Positions 53,070 to 61,409 of a stretch of 64,000 nt of DNA are shown one piece after another (position 1 is the first letter of the stretch; each line of letters begins with the position of its first letter). The notes below the pieces were generated by a model. It was not told the origin of the DNA, made no database searches, and saw only the letters and a list, made by a program, of their open reading frames with translations. Made by a program: the position numbers and the translations under genes. Origin of the DNA: Roseospira goensis. Lineage in GTDB: Bacteria > Pseudomonadota > Alphaproteobacteria > Rhodospirillales > Rhodospirillaceae. Where the stretch lies: positions 1 through 64,000 of the forward strand of contig NZ_JACIGI010000011.1 in NCBI RefSeq assembly GCF_014197795.1. The letters run 5' to 3'.

Positions 53070-53900
53070 ATGAGCGATGACCGGTACGAATACGGCGGTT
53101 ACGACGACGATTGGTACGAGTACGGCGGCTCCGGCTACGACGATGACGACGACTGGTACGAGTACAGTGGCTCCGGCTACGATGAAGACGACCGGTACGA
53201 CGACGACCGGTACGACGACGACCGGTATGACGACGACCGGTACGACGACGACCGGTACGACGACGACCGGTACGACGACGACCGGTATGACGACGACCGG
53301 TATGACGACGACCGGTATGACGACGACCGGTACGACGACAGCCCGTACGACGACAGTCCGTACGATGACGGCGGCATCTGGTCGGCGGCATCGCCCAACG
53401 CCCGCACCTACGACGGTCCCGGGATCGGCCCGCACGACACCGGGTTCCTGTCGGCCTACAGCGGGTTCATCGCCCTGAGCCACGTCGCCCTCGGGACCAG
53501 CCCCGCGATCGGCGACGCCATCCACAGCGTGGTGTCCGCGGGGGGCGGCCTGTCGTCGGCTGCCCGGGCCGTCATCACCGACACGAGCTTCAATCAGCAG
53601 TTCAACGGCGCCGCGACCCTCGACGACAAGATCGACGTCATCACCGTCGGACACCTGGGCCTGGGAGCCGGCAGCGAGGCCCACGCCGTCGCCAACGACT
53701 ACTTCGAGAGCTGTCTGAACGGCGGGATGTCGGTCCCCGACCTGCTCATGTCGGTGGTCTCGTACCTGCTGGACGACGGGCGCCGGCTGTCGATGTTCGA
53801 TCAGGCGGCCGAGACCGTGCTCGGCGGCGGCTCAACCGCTCTGGTCGGCGTGCTGGATGCGGACGACCTGGGCGGTGGTGCTGGGTTGACCGCCGTCTGA
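53070..53900 (+). CDS. Acidic Tyr/Asp repeat protein, function unknown
   Basis: A 276-residue protein with no signal peptide. Residues 1-39 are Asp/Tyr/Gly-rich (EYGGYDDDWYEYGG). Residues 40-99 are ten DDRYD and two DSPYD repeats encoded by a 15-bp minisatellite. The C-terminal half (about 105-276) is a normal-looking helical domain (FIALSHVALGTSPAIGDAI, FNQQFNGAATLDDKIDVITVGHLGLG, DYFESCLNGGMSVPDLLMSVVSYLL). The repeat would be strongly acidic and probably disordered, able to bind Ca2+ or basic partners. GGAGGACAGGGGAGG lies upstream. I do not recognise a family; the neighbours give no hint. Confidence 0.75.
   Translation: MSDDRYEYGGYDDDWYEYGGSGYDDDDDWYEYSGSGYDEDDRYDDDRYDDDRYDDDRYDDDRYDDDRYDDDRYDDDRYDDDRYDDDRYDDSPYDDSPYDDGGIWSAASPNARTYDGPGIGPHDTGFLSAYSGFIALSHVALGTSPAIGDAIHSVVSAGGGLSSAARAVITDTSFNQQFNGAATLDDKIDVITVGHLGLGAGSEAHAVANDYFESCLNGGMSVPDLLMSVVSYLLDDGRRLSMFDQAAETVLGGGSTALVGVLDADDLGGGAGLTAV
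53187..53366 (+). repeat. 15-bp minisatellite, twelve units (DDRYD/DSPYD)
   Basis: GACGACCGGTACGAC is repeated ten times with only silent TAC/TAT variation, followed by two diverged units (GACAGCCCGTACGAC, GACAGTCCGTACGAT). Unit length keeps the reading frame, so copy number can vary without truncating the protein. Confidence 0.97.
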
Positions 53901-54174
53901 CCCGAGCCGGTCGTCCGAAGCCGCTCAGAACCGGGAGCAAGGAGGGACGTGCCCACGCACCCCCTGTGTTGGGGCGCGTGGGCGCGCTTGACCCGTCGCG
54001 TCACTGTCGACTCGCGTGCTCCGACAACCTTGCGCGGCCGACGGCGTCGGGTTCCGGCCCCGCCACGCCGTCCCCCGGCGTCCCTCGGCATCCCTCGGTC
54101 GCCCCCCCACTCCAAGGCAGCTCGGGTCCTCGCACCCCGCCGGCTGCCCGCGCCAACGCCGCGAAGCGGCGTAG

Positions 54175-54206
54175 GGCTCTTGTCCTGACGAGTCAGGACA
54201 AGAGCC
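54175..54206. repeat. Perfect 14-bp inverted repeat with 4-base loop
   Basis: GGCTCTTGTCCTGA and TCAGGACAAGAGCC flank CGAG. There is no T-tract. It lies 275 bp past the DDRYD gene and 15 bp before a T-tailed hairpin. Confidence 0.9.
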
Positions 54207-54220
54207 GGCCAGTATGACGA

Positions 54221-54243
54221 GCCGGAGGCCCTTCCGGCGTTTT
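54221..54243 (+). terminator. Candidate rho-independent terminator
   Basis: GCCGGA and TCCGGC pair around GGCCCT and are followed by GTTTTA on the plus strand. It could end the transcript of the DDRYD gene or of an unannotated RNA in the gap. Confidence 0.6.
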
Positions 54244-54459
54244 ATCTTGAGCGCGCGGGTCTCCTTGGACCCTCCATTGACTGTAATCGTTTAGTTAACG
54301 TGTGACCATTAGACTAAGCAGACCCTGCGGTTCAGGGCTCCGGCATTTTTTCGCCAATTGAGAGGGTGGGGGGCGGCCACGCCTTTCCATCGTGCGGGAC
54401 CGCCAGCGACGGCGACCTGCAAACACCTTGGCGTCTTTACCAGAAAGGAGAAGGACGAC

Positions 54460-56145
54460 ATGAATCCGCTGCGCATGAGGATCGGGGGACGGCTGGCACT
54501 GATTGTCCTGGCGGCGGTTCTGGCCATCGTCGGCACCTCCGCGTCCCAGCTCATGGCCTTAAGGGATGTGATGCTGGAGGACCGCCAGGAAAAGGTGAAA
54601 AATGTCGTGGAGACCGCCCAAGGCGTCCTGGCGTATTTCGCGGCCGAGGCCGACGCGGGCCGCATGACCGAGGCGGCGGCCCAGGAGGCCGCCAAGGCTG
54701 CGATCACCGGCCTGCGCTATGCCGGTCGGGAGTATTTCTGGCTTCAGACCATGCAGGGCCTGATCCTGGCACATGGCGTCAACCCCGACCTGGTCGGTCA
54801 GGATCTTGGCGGAACTACGGACGCCAAGGGGTTCGCCTATCAAGATGCCCTGACCCGGGCGGCGCGGTCGGGGGGCGGGTTCGTCCGGTACCATTTCGCG
54901 CGGCCCGGCGCCGATGAGCCTCTGCCCAAGATCTCCTACGCGACGCGGTTCGAACCCTGGAACTGGATGATCGCGTCGGGCGTCTACGTGGACGATGTCA
55001 CTGCGGCGTTCTGGCGCGCGACGGCTTTCACTGGCGTCGTGGTCCTGGCGATCGCGACGGTGTTCGTCGCGCTGGCGTGGGTCGTGGCGCGGAGCATCAC
55101 CCGACCGATCCGCTCCGTCAGCGAGAACATGCTGCACTTGGCCGACGGCAAGGAGTCGATCACCATCGCGTATGCCGACCAGACAAACGAGATCGGCGAC
55201 CTGTCCCGGGCCATGGCCATCTTCCGCGACAAGACGGTCGAGATGGAGCGCATGCGCGAGGAGCAGGTCCGCCGCGAGCACGAGGCCGAGGCGCACCGAA
55301 AAGCTGAGGTCGCCGAGATGGCCAATCGCTTCGAGGCGTCGGTCGGGCAGATCGTCGAGCAGGTGTCCCAGTCCGCCACGACCCTCAACGATGCCGCCGA
55401 GAGCCTGAGCGGTCTGGCGCGGACCACGAACATGCGGTCGACGGACGTCGCCGCGTCCGCCGAGGAGGCATCGGCCAATGTGGCGACGGTATCGTCCGCG
55501 GCGGAGGAACTGTCCGGGTCGATCAGCGAGATCAGCCAGCAGGTGGCGCGCGCGTCCAAGGTGGCGTCGGAGGCGGTCCAGCAGGCCGAGGGGGTAAACG
55601 GGACGATGCAGGGTCTTGCGCGCGAGGCCCAGAAGATCGGGGAGGTCCTGGACCTGATCACCGACATTGCCGACCAGACGAACCTGCTGGCCCTCAATGC
55701 CACCATTGAGGCCGCCCGGGCCGGCGATGCCGGCAAGGGGTTCGCCGTCGTCGCCAACGAAGTCAAGAGCCTGGCCCAGCAGACCGCTCGGGCGACGGAG
55801 CAGATCGGGTCTCAGATCGGCGGGGTCCAGTCCTCGACCGGCGCGGCGGTCACAGCGATCGAGACGATCACGCAGACCATTCGGTCGGTCGACGAGATCG
55901 CATCCTCGATCGCCGCGGCGATCGAAGAACAGGGCGCGGCCACCAACGAGATTGCCCGCAACGTGGAACAGGCGGCCCAGGGCACCCGGGACGTGTCGGC
56001 CAACATCGACGACGTCCGGTCCGCGGCCGTGGAGTCGGGGTCGGCAGTCGACCGCTTCCGCGACATGTCGGCGGGCCTGTCCGGGCAGGCGGACACCCTG
56101 CGCGAGGAGGTCCGGCGCTTCCTGGATACCGTGCGGACTGCCTAG
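54460..56145 (+). CDS. Methyl-accepting chemotaxis protein (sCache_2)
   Basis: A 561-residue chemoreceptor. TM1 is at about 8-30, followed by a single-Cache (sCache_2) periplasmic sensor of about 150 residues with [18 protein letters not shown] and [20 protein letters not shown], typical of small organic-acid or amino-acid sensing. TM2 is at about 188-210, then HAMP ([13 protein letters not shown]) and the signalling domain with the conserved tip [21 protein letters not shown]. No C-terminal CheR/CheB pentapeptide is present (ends VRTA). AAAGGAG precedes the ATG at 54460. Its stop overlaps the stop of the convergent epimerase gene. Confidence 0.95.
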   Translation: MNPLRMRIGGRLALIVLAAVLAIVGTSASQLMALRDVMLEDRQEKVKNVVETAQGVLAYFAAEADAGRMTEAAAQEAAKAAITGLRYAGREYFWLQTMQGLILAHGVNPDLVGQDLGGTTDAKGFAYQDALTRAARSGGGFVRYHFARPGADEPLPKISYATRFEPWNWMIASGVYVDDVTAAFWRATAFTGVVVLAIATVFVALAWVVARSITRPIRSVSENMLHLADGKESITIAYADQTNEIGDLSRAMAIFRDKTVEMERMREEQVRREHEAEAHRKAEVAEMANRFEASVGQIVEQVSQSATTLNDAAESLSGLARTTNMRSTDVAASAEEASANVATVSSAAEELSGSISEISQQVARASKVASEAVQQAEGVNGTMQGLAREAQKIGEVLDLITDIADQTNLLALNATIEAARAGDAGKGFAVVANEVKSLAQQTARATEQIGSQIGGVQSSTGAAVTAIETITQTIRSVDEIASSIAAAIEEQGAATNEIARNVEQAAQGTRDVSANIDDVRSAAVESGSAVDRFRDMSAGLSGQADTLREEVRRFLDTVRTA

Positions 56146-57206
56146 GGCCGGTCGGCGGCGCCCGGCTCCGGGCCGCGCGGATCCCCGTGGTAGTCCAGGT
56201 ACCAGGCCACGAACCGCGCGATCCCGGTTTCCAGCGGCGTCTGGGGCGCGCAGCCGGTGGTCGCCGTCAGGTCCGTGACGTCGGCCCAGGTCTCCGGCAC
56301 GTCGCCCGGCTGCATCGGCCGCAGATCCTTGATGGCCTCGACCCCCAGCGCCCGTTCCAGCAGGGCGATGCAGTCCAGCAGTGCGACCGGGCGGCCGCTG
56401 CCGATGTTGTGCACGGCGAACGGGGCCACCGGACTGGTGGCCGGATCCAGGGGCGCGGCGCGGTCGGCCACAGCGGGGACGGGGGCCGCGACCGGGGCCG
56501 GCGGCCGGTCGGCGATCGCCAGCACCCCGGCCACGATGTCGTCGATGTAGGTGAAGTCGCGCGCCATGCGACCGGCGTTGAACACCTGGATCGGCTCCCC
56601 CGCCAGCATGGCACGGGTGAACCGGAACAGCGCCATGTCGGGGCGGCCCCAGGGGCCGTAGACGGTGAAGAACCGCAGCCCGGTACAGGGCAGGCCGTAC
56701 AGGTGTGCCTGGGCGTGCGCCATCATCTCGTTGGCGCGCTTAGTGGCGGCATACAGCGTCATCGGGTGATCGGCGCCGTGGTGCGGACTGAACGGCTGCG
56801 CCGTGTTGGCGCCGTAGACGGAACTGGTGGAGGCGTACACCAGGTGCCCCGGCGGATGGGCGCGGCAGCCCTCCAGCACGTTGAAGAAGCCGATCAGGTT
56901 GCTGTCCAGGTAGGCGCGGGGATTCTCCAGGCTGTAGCGGACCCCGGCCTGAGCCGCCAGGTGGACGACCAGTCCCGGCCGGTGGGTCGCGAACAGGTCC
57001 AGCACACCCCCCGCGTCGGTCAGGTCCAGGCGCACCTCGCTGTAGCCCGCCCGGGCGCGCAGGTCGGCGGCGCGGGCCTCCTTCAGGCGCACGTCGTAGT
57101 ACGGCGTGAAGTTGTCGAGCCCGATCACCGTCTCGCCGCGCGCCAGCAGGGCCCGCGCGACATGGAAGCCGATGAAGCCGGCCGCACCGGTGACCAGGGT
57201 CGTCAT
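56142..57206 (-). CDS. UDP-glucuronate 4-epimerase-like NAD-dependent epimerase
   Basis: A 354-residue extended SDR. It has [17 protein letters not shown] at the start, [18 protein letters not shown] (a signature of UDP-glucuronate epimerases), [29 protein letters not shown], the YAATK catalytic pair and [13 protein letters not shown]. It converts UDP-glucuronate to UDP-galacturonate for capsule, LPS or exopolysaccharide. I chose the ATG at 57206 ([10 protein letters not shown]) over a 23-codon extension. No other polysaccharide gene is adjacent. Stop codons overlap with the convergent chemoreceptor gene by four bases. Confidence 0.92.
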   Translation of the reverse strand: MTTLVTGAAGFIGFHVARALLARGETVIGLDNFTPYYDVRLKEARAADLRARAGYSEVRLDLTDAGGVLDLFATHRPGLVVHLAAQAGVRYSLENPRAYLDSNLIGFFNVLEGCRAHPPGHLVYASTSSVYGANTAQPFSPHHGADHPMTLYAATKRANEMMAHAQAHLYGLPCTGLRFFTVYGPWGRPDMALFRFTRAMLAGEPIQVFNAGRMARDFTYIDDIVAGVLAIADRPPAPVAAPVPAVADRAAPLDPATSPVAPFAVHNIGSGRPVALLDCIALLERALGVEAIKDLRPMQPGDVPETWADVTDLTATTGCAPQTPLETGIARFVAWYLDYHGDPRGPEPGAADRP

Positions 57207-57428
57207 GGGTCGCTGCCGCCTTTCCTGCCGTAATCCGCCGGCTGCACCGTAAACCGGATGCCCCCGGATCGCCATGGCCGATCATCAGGGCCGATCATCA
57301 GGGCCGATCGCCGTCGCCCCGCACCCCTGGTGCCGGCGGGCGCGGTTCCCATCTTCAGGATCGGGGGTATGCCCGGCGCACACGGCCCCTGCGCCGCTGC
57401 CCTCCCACGATCCGGCCGGGAGCCTCGC

Positions 57429-59504
57429 ATGACCGTCCTGACCGACATCGCCCTGGCGCCGCTGGTCCCGGTGTGGCTGCTGGCCGTGCTGGCCGGGATC
57501 ATGGCCGCCCTGGCGGCCGTGTCGCTGTGGCGGCGCGCGCGCGGCGCCTGGGTCCGGCTGGTGCCCGGGGTGGCGCTCCTGATCGCGCTGGCCAACCCCC
57601 AGGGCCTGACGGAGCGGCGCACGCCCCTGGATGACGTCGCCGTCATCGCGGTGGACGAGAGCTTCTCCAACGGCCTCGGCGACCGTCCGGCCCAGACCGC
57701 CGCGGCCCTCGACGCCCTGAACCGCGCCCTCGCCACCCAGCCGACGCTCGACGTCCGCGTGGTGCCGGTGCCCGATGGCGGCGCCGACCGTGGCACCCGG
57801 CTGATGGAGGCGGTCCAGCGCGCCCTTGCCGACGTGCCGCCCGGCCGCCGCGCCGGCGTGATCGCGCTCACCGACGGGCGGGTGCACGATGCCGAGGCCG
57901 TCGGCGCCGCCGCCCTGGGCACCCCGCTGCACGTCCTGCTCACCGGTGCCCGCGACGAGCGCGACCGGCGCCTGGTGGTGGAGGCGGCGCCGGCCTACGG
58001 CCTGGTGGGCCGCACCCTGACCGCGACCGTGCGGCTGGAGGACCCGGGCCTGGCACCGGGCACGCCGGTGCCGCTGGCGGTGACGCGCGACGGCCGCCCC
58101 GCCGGCGACGTGGTGGTGCCGGCCAACCGGGCGGAGACTGTGACGCTGCCGGTGGAGCATGCCGGCGACAACGTGTTCGAGCTGACCGCCGAGGCGGTGC
58201 CGGGGGACCTGACGACGGCCAACAACGGCGCCGCCCTGACGGTCAACGGCGTGCGTGACCGGCTGCGGGTGCTGCTGATCTCGGGCGAGCCGCACGTGGG
58301 CGAGCGCGTGTGGCGCAACCTGCTGAAGGCCGACGCCAACGTCGACCTGGTGCACTTCACCATCCTGCGCCCGCCGCACAAGGACGATTCGACGCCGCTG
58401 CGCGAATTGGCGCTGATCGCCTTTCCGATCCGCGAGCTGTTCGAGGAACAGCTTGAGAACTTCGACCTGGTGGTGTTCGACCGCTACAGCCGGCGCGGGC
58501 TGGTGCCGCTGGGCTACCTCGCCAACGTCGCCGACTACGTGCGCGCGGGCGGCGCCCTGCTGCTGGCGGCCGGACCGGAGTTCACCGACCCGATCAGCCT
58601 GTACGACAGCGCGCTGGCCGATGTGCTGCCCATCACCCTGACCCGCGCCGTGGTCGAGCAGCCGTTCCGTCCACTGCCGACGACCGACGGCCGCCGCCAC
58701 CCGGTCACCGCCGGCCTGCCCGGGTTGGAGGGCGGCCCCGACGGGACGCCGGACTGGGGGCCGTGGGCGCGCCTGATCGAGGTCCGGCCCACCGGCGGGC
58801 GCACCCTGCTGACCGGTCCGGGCGGCCGGCCGGTGCTGCACCTGGCGCGCAGCGGCGAGGGGCGTGTCGGGCTGCTGCTCAGCGATACCGCCTGGCTGTG
58901 GGCCAAGGGCTACGCGGGCGGCGGGCCGCAGGCGGAACTGCTGCGCCGCCTCGCGCACTGGCTGATGAAGGAGCCGGAGCTGGAGGAGGACGCCTTGCGC
59001 GCCCGCATGACCGGCGCCGGCCTGACGGTGACCCGGCGCGGCCTGGATCCGGAGACCATGCCAGAGACCGTGACGGTCACCGATCCGCTGGGCGACCGCC
59101 GGGCGCTGGCGCTGACGGACCAGGGCGACGGGCGCGCGGTGGCGACCCTGGCGGCCGACCGTCCCGGGGTCTACACCATCGACGACGGCACCCTGACCAC
59201 CGTGGCGGTGGTCGGCACACCCAACCCGCGCGAGACCAGCGAGGTCAGCGCCACCGCCGACCTCCTGCGCGCCCTGGCCGAGGCCAGCGGCGGCGGCGTG
59301 CACTGGCTGGCCGAGGACGGCACGCCGGCGGTGCGGCGCGTGCTGGGGGCGCAGGCGACCCACGGGCCGGGCTGGATCGGGCTGCGCGACAACCGGGCCT
59401 TCAGTGTCGCCGGGGTCGACCAGACGCCGCTGATGCCGGCGTGGCTGGCGCTGCTGGCCATGCTGGGCGGGCTCGGCTGGGCCTGGTGGCGCGAGGGGCG
59501 GTAG
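57429..59504 (+). CDS. Large membrane protein, Bat/glutamine-amidotransferase-like
   Basis: A 691-residue protein. Two hydrophobic helices lie near the N-terminus (about 13-58), then a VWA-like region beginning DDVAVIAVDESFSNG (Asp/Ser but not a full MIDAS), beta-rich segments, a class I glutamine-amidotransferase-like domain (about 280-500: LRVLLISGEPHVGERVWRNLLK, FDLVVFDRYSRRGLVPLGYLANVADYVRAGGALLLAAGPEF) and a final transmembrane helix (about 668-684). Homologues usually sit with MoxR-type ATPase, DUF58 and BatA-like genes; none is present here. Followed by the second hairpin-repeat array. Confidence 0.85.
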   Translation: MTVLTDIALAPLVPVWLLAVLAGIMAALAAVSLWRRARGAWVRLVPGVALLIALANPQGLTERRTPLDDVAVIAVDESFSNGLGDRPAQTAAALDALNRALATQPTLDVRVVPVPDGGADRGTRLMEAVQRALADVPPGRRAGVIALTDGRVHDAEAVGAAALGTPLHVLLTGARDERDRRLVVEAAPAYGLVGRTLTATVRLEDPGLAPGTPVPLAVTRDGRPAGDVVVPANRAETVTLPVEHAGDNVFELTAEAVPGDLTTANNGAALTVNGVRDRLRVLLISGEPHVGERVWRNLLKADANVDLVHFTILRPPHKDDSTPLRELALIAFPIRELFEEQLENFDLVVFDRYSRRGLVPLGYLANVADYVRAGGALLLAAGPEFTDPISLYDSALADVLPITLTRAVVEQPFRPLPTTDGRRHPVTAGLPGLEGGPDGTPDWGPWARLIEVRPTGGRTLLTGPGGRPVLHLARSGEGRVGLLLSDTAWLWAKGYAGGGPQAELLRRLAHWLMKEPELEEDALRARMTGAGLTVTRRGLDPETMPETVTVTDPLGDRRALALTDQGDGRAVATLAADRPGVYTIDDGTLTTVAVVGTPNPRETSEVSATADLLRALAEASGGGVHWLAEDGTPAVRRVLGAQATHGPGWIGLRDNRAFSVAGVDQTPLMPAWLALLAMLGGLGWAWWREGR

Positions 59505-59516
59505 GCATCCTGGCCG

Positions 59517-60147
59517 GCGCCCCCGCGGGAGCGGGGGCGCAAGATCCCCGTGTGTCTCGGTCCGACGCTCCGGCGTAGGACCATTTTCCTCTCGGTCCCA
59601 CGCTCCCGCGTGGGACCCGGCGCGACGCCCCCGCGGGAGCGGGGGCGCGAGATCCCCGTGTGTCTCGGTCCCGCGCTCCCGCGTGGGACCATCTCCTTCT
59701 CGGTCCCACGCTCCCGCGTGGGACCCGGCGCGGCGCCCCCGCGGGAGCGGGGGCGCGAGATCCCCGTGTGTCTCGGTCCCACGCTCCCGCGTGGGACCAT
59801 CTCCTTCTCGGTCCCACGCTCCCGCGTGGGACCATCTCCTTCTCGGTCCCACGCTCCCGCGTGGGACCATCTCTTTCTCGGTCCCACGCTCCCGCGTGGG
59901 ACCCGGCGCGACGCCCCCGCAGGAGCGGGGGCGCAAGATCCCCGTGTGTCTCGGTCCCACGCTCCCGCGTGGGACCCGGCGCGACGCCCCCGCGGGAGCG
60001 GGGGCGCAAGACCTCCGTGTGTCTCGGTCCCGCGCTCCCGCGTGGGACCATTTCCCTCTCGGTCCCACGCTCCCGCGTGGGACCAGGCGCGACGCCCCCG
60101 CGGGAGCGGGGGCGCGAGATCCCCGTGTGTCTCGGTCCCGCGCGGGC
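59517..60147. repeat. Tandem paired-hairpin array, block 2 (inverted relative to block 1)
   Basis: The same family as 14227-14862 on the opposite strand: type B palindromes GTCCCACGC-TCCC-GCGTGGGAC (eleven complete or near-complete copies plus a truncated one at the right edge) and type A hairpins CGCCCCCGC-GGGA-GCGGGGGCG (six copies). They are joined by linkers like AGATCCCCGTGTGTCTC and ATCTCCTTCTC. Some B units follow one another directly without an A unit (59777-59900). It lies between two convergent genes. Open frames through it are spurious. Confidence 0.95.
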
Positions 60148-61404
60148 TCACTCCACCGCGCGCTGGGCGACCGCCAGGCCGTCGGCGAGCCCGGCGGCGG
60201 GATAGAGGATCACCCGATCGCCGTCCGCCAGGCCGTCGAGAACCTGGGCCTGGACCCCGTTGTTGCGCCCGACCTCCACCGCGCGCAGCCGCGCCCGGCC
60301 GTCCGCCACCATGAACACCGCCCAACGCTCGCCGTCGCGGAACAGGGCGCTGGCGGGGACGACCAGCGCGGCCGCGTCCTCCCACACCACGATGCGGGCC
60401 TCGACGCGGTAGCCGTGGCCGAGCCGCGCCTGGTCCGTGCGCGGACCGGAAAAGCGGATCACGGTGTTGACCCGCTGCTCCTCGACGCCGAGCGCGGAAT
60501 ACTTGGTGAAGCCCCAGGGGTCCACCCGCTCGACCACAGCGTCCAGGGTGCCGGGACCGCCCCAGGCCTCGATCATCACCCGGTCGCCCGGCGCGACCTG
60601 GACGGCGTCGGTGGACAGCAGTTCCACCAGCACCTCCAGGTCGTGGTCGATATTGCCGATCTCCAGGATCGGGGTGCCGGCCGCCAGGGTGGTCTCGCTT
60701 TGCTGGATCACCCGCAGCACCTGGCCGTCGGTGGGCGCCCGCACCGGGATGGGGGCGCGGCCGGCGGCGGCGGCGCCGGGGGGACCGCCGGCGGGGGCGA
60801 GGGCCGGGGCGTGGCCCCCGGTATCGAACTCGATGAGTTGGGCGCGGGCCGTCTCCAGCTCGGCCTGACGCATGGCGATGGCGGCCTCGGCGGTGGCGAG
60901 GGCGGCGTCGGTGGCGCGCGCCGTGCGCAGGGCGCGATCCAGCACCGCCTGGCTGACGGTCCCGCTGGCCTGCAGGCGCCGGGTGCGGGCCAGTTCGGTG
61001 TCGGCCAGGTCCTTGTCCGCGACGGCGCGGTTCAATTCGGCCTGGGCCAACCGGACCGCCGCCTCGGCCGCCGTCACCGCCGCCCGGGCCTGCTCGCGGG
61101 TGCGCACGTCCAGCGCCGACGGGTTGCTGGGCAGCATCTGCGCCACCACCGTCTCGCCCCGGGCGACGCGGTCGCCGGGCTCCACCTCCACCCGCAGCAA
61201 CCGGCCCGCGACCGGCGTCGAGACCACGTAGGCGTCGTGCACCCGGGTGCGGCCCTCCTCGTCGATGGTCACGACCATGGGCTCGACCGTCACGGTGCCG
61301 ATGTCCACCCGCAGCGCGCGCGGCCAGAACGCCACGGCCAGCCCGGCGGCCACCAGCCCGACGGCGGCGACGGTGAGGAGATGGCGGGACCGTTTGCGGG
61401 CCAT
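60148..61404 (-). CDS. HlyD/MacA-type periplasmic adaptor subunit
   Basis: A 418-residue membrane-fusion protein. An N-terminal anchor helix (about 10-27) is followed by a barrel-sandwich (biotinyl-lipoyl-like) half VVSTPVAGRLLRVEVEPGDRVARGE, a long helical hairpin (about 110-195, AAVTAAEAAVRLAQAELNRA and LARTRRLQASGTVSQAVLD), the second lipoyl half IPVRAPTDGQVLRV, and beta-barrel regions. It bridges the inner-membrane ABC exporter encoded upstream to the periplasm. The ATG lies five bases after the permease stop. A GTG overlapping that stop (GTGA, 61413) is an alternative start. Confidence 0.93.
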   Translation of the reverse strand: MARKRSRHLLTVAAVGLVAAGLAVAFWPRALRVDIGTVTVEPMVVTIDEEGRTRVHDAYVVSTPVAGRLLRVEVEPGDRVARGETVVAQMLPSNPSALDVRTREQARAAVTAAEAAVRLAQAELNRAVADKDLADTELARTRRLQASGTVSQAVLDRALRTARATDAALATAEAAIAMRQAELETARAQLIEFDTGGHAPALAPAGGPPGAAAAGRAPIPVRAPTDGQVLRVIQQSETTLAAGTPILEIGNIDHDLEVLVELLSTDAVQVAPGDRVMIEAWGGPGTLDAVVERVDPWGFTKYSALGVEEQRVNTVIRFSGPRTDQARLGHGYRVEARIVVWEDAAALVVPASALFRDGERWAVFMVADGRARLRAVEVGRNNGVQAQVLDGLADGDRVILYPAAGLADGLAVAQRAVE

Positions 61405-61409
61405 CGGGG

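Larger units (their letters stand above)
53901..54459. other. Gene-free region upstream of the chemoreceptor
   Basis: No gene is supported on either strand. It contains a perfect 14-bp inverted repeat (54175-54206), a T-tailed hairpin (54221-54243) and an AT-rich patch at 54270-54360 (TTGACT...TTAGTTAACG) that is the likely promoter area of the chemoreceptor gene. Confidence 0.5.

Noticed and set aside
52811-53080. Plus-strand 89-codon ORF before the DDRYD gene
   Set aside because: It overlaps the well-supported start of that gene, has no ribosome-binding site, and its composition is the Arg/Pro/Ala mix of shadow frames.
57285-60068. 927-codon minus-strand open frame through the membrane-protein gene and hairpin array
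   Set aside because: Its N-terminal third is translated palindromic repeat and the rest is antisense to a conserved gene; no domain is recognisable.
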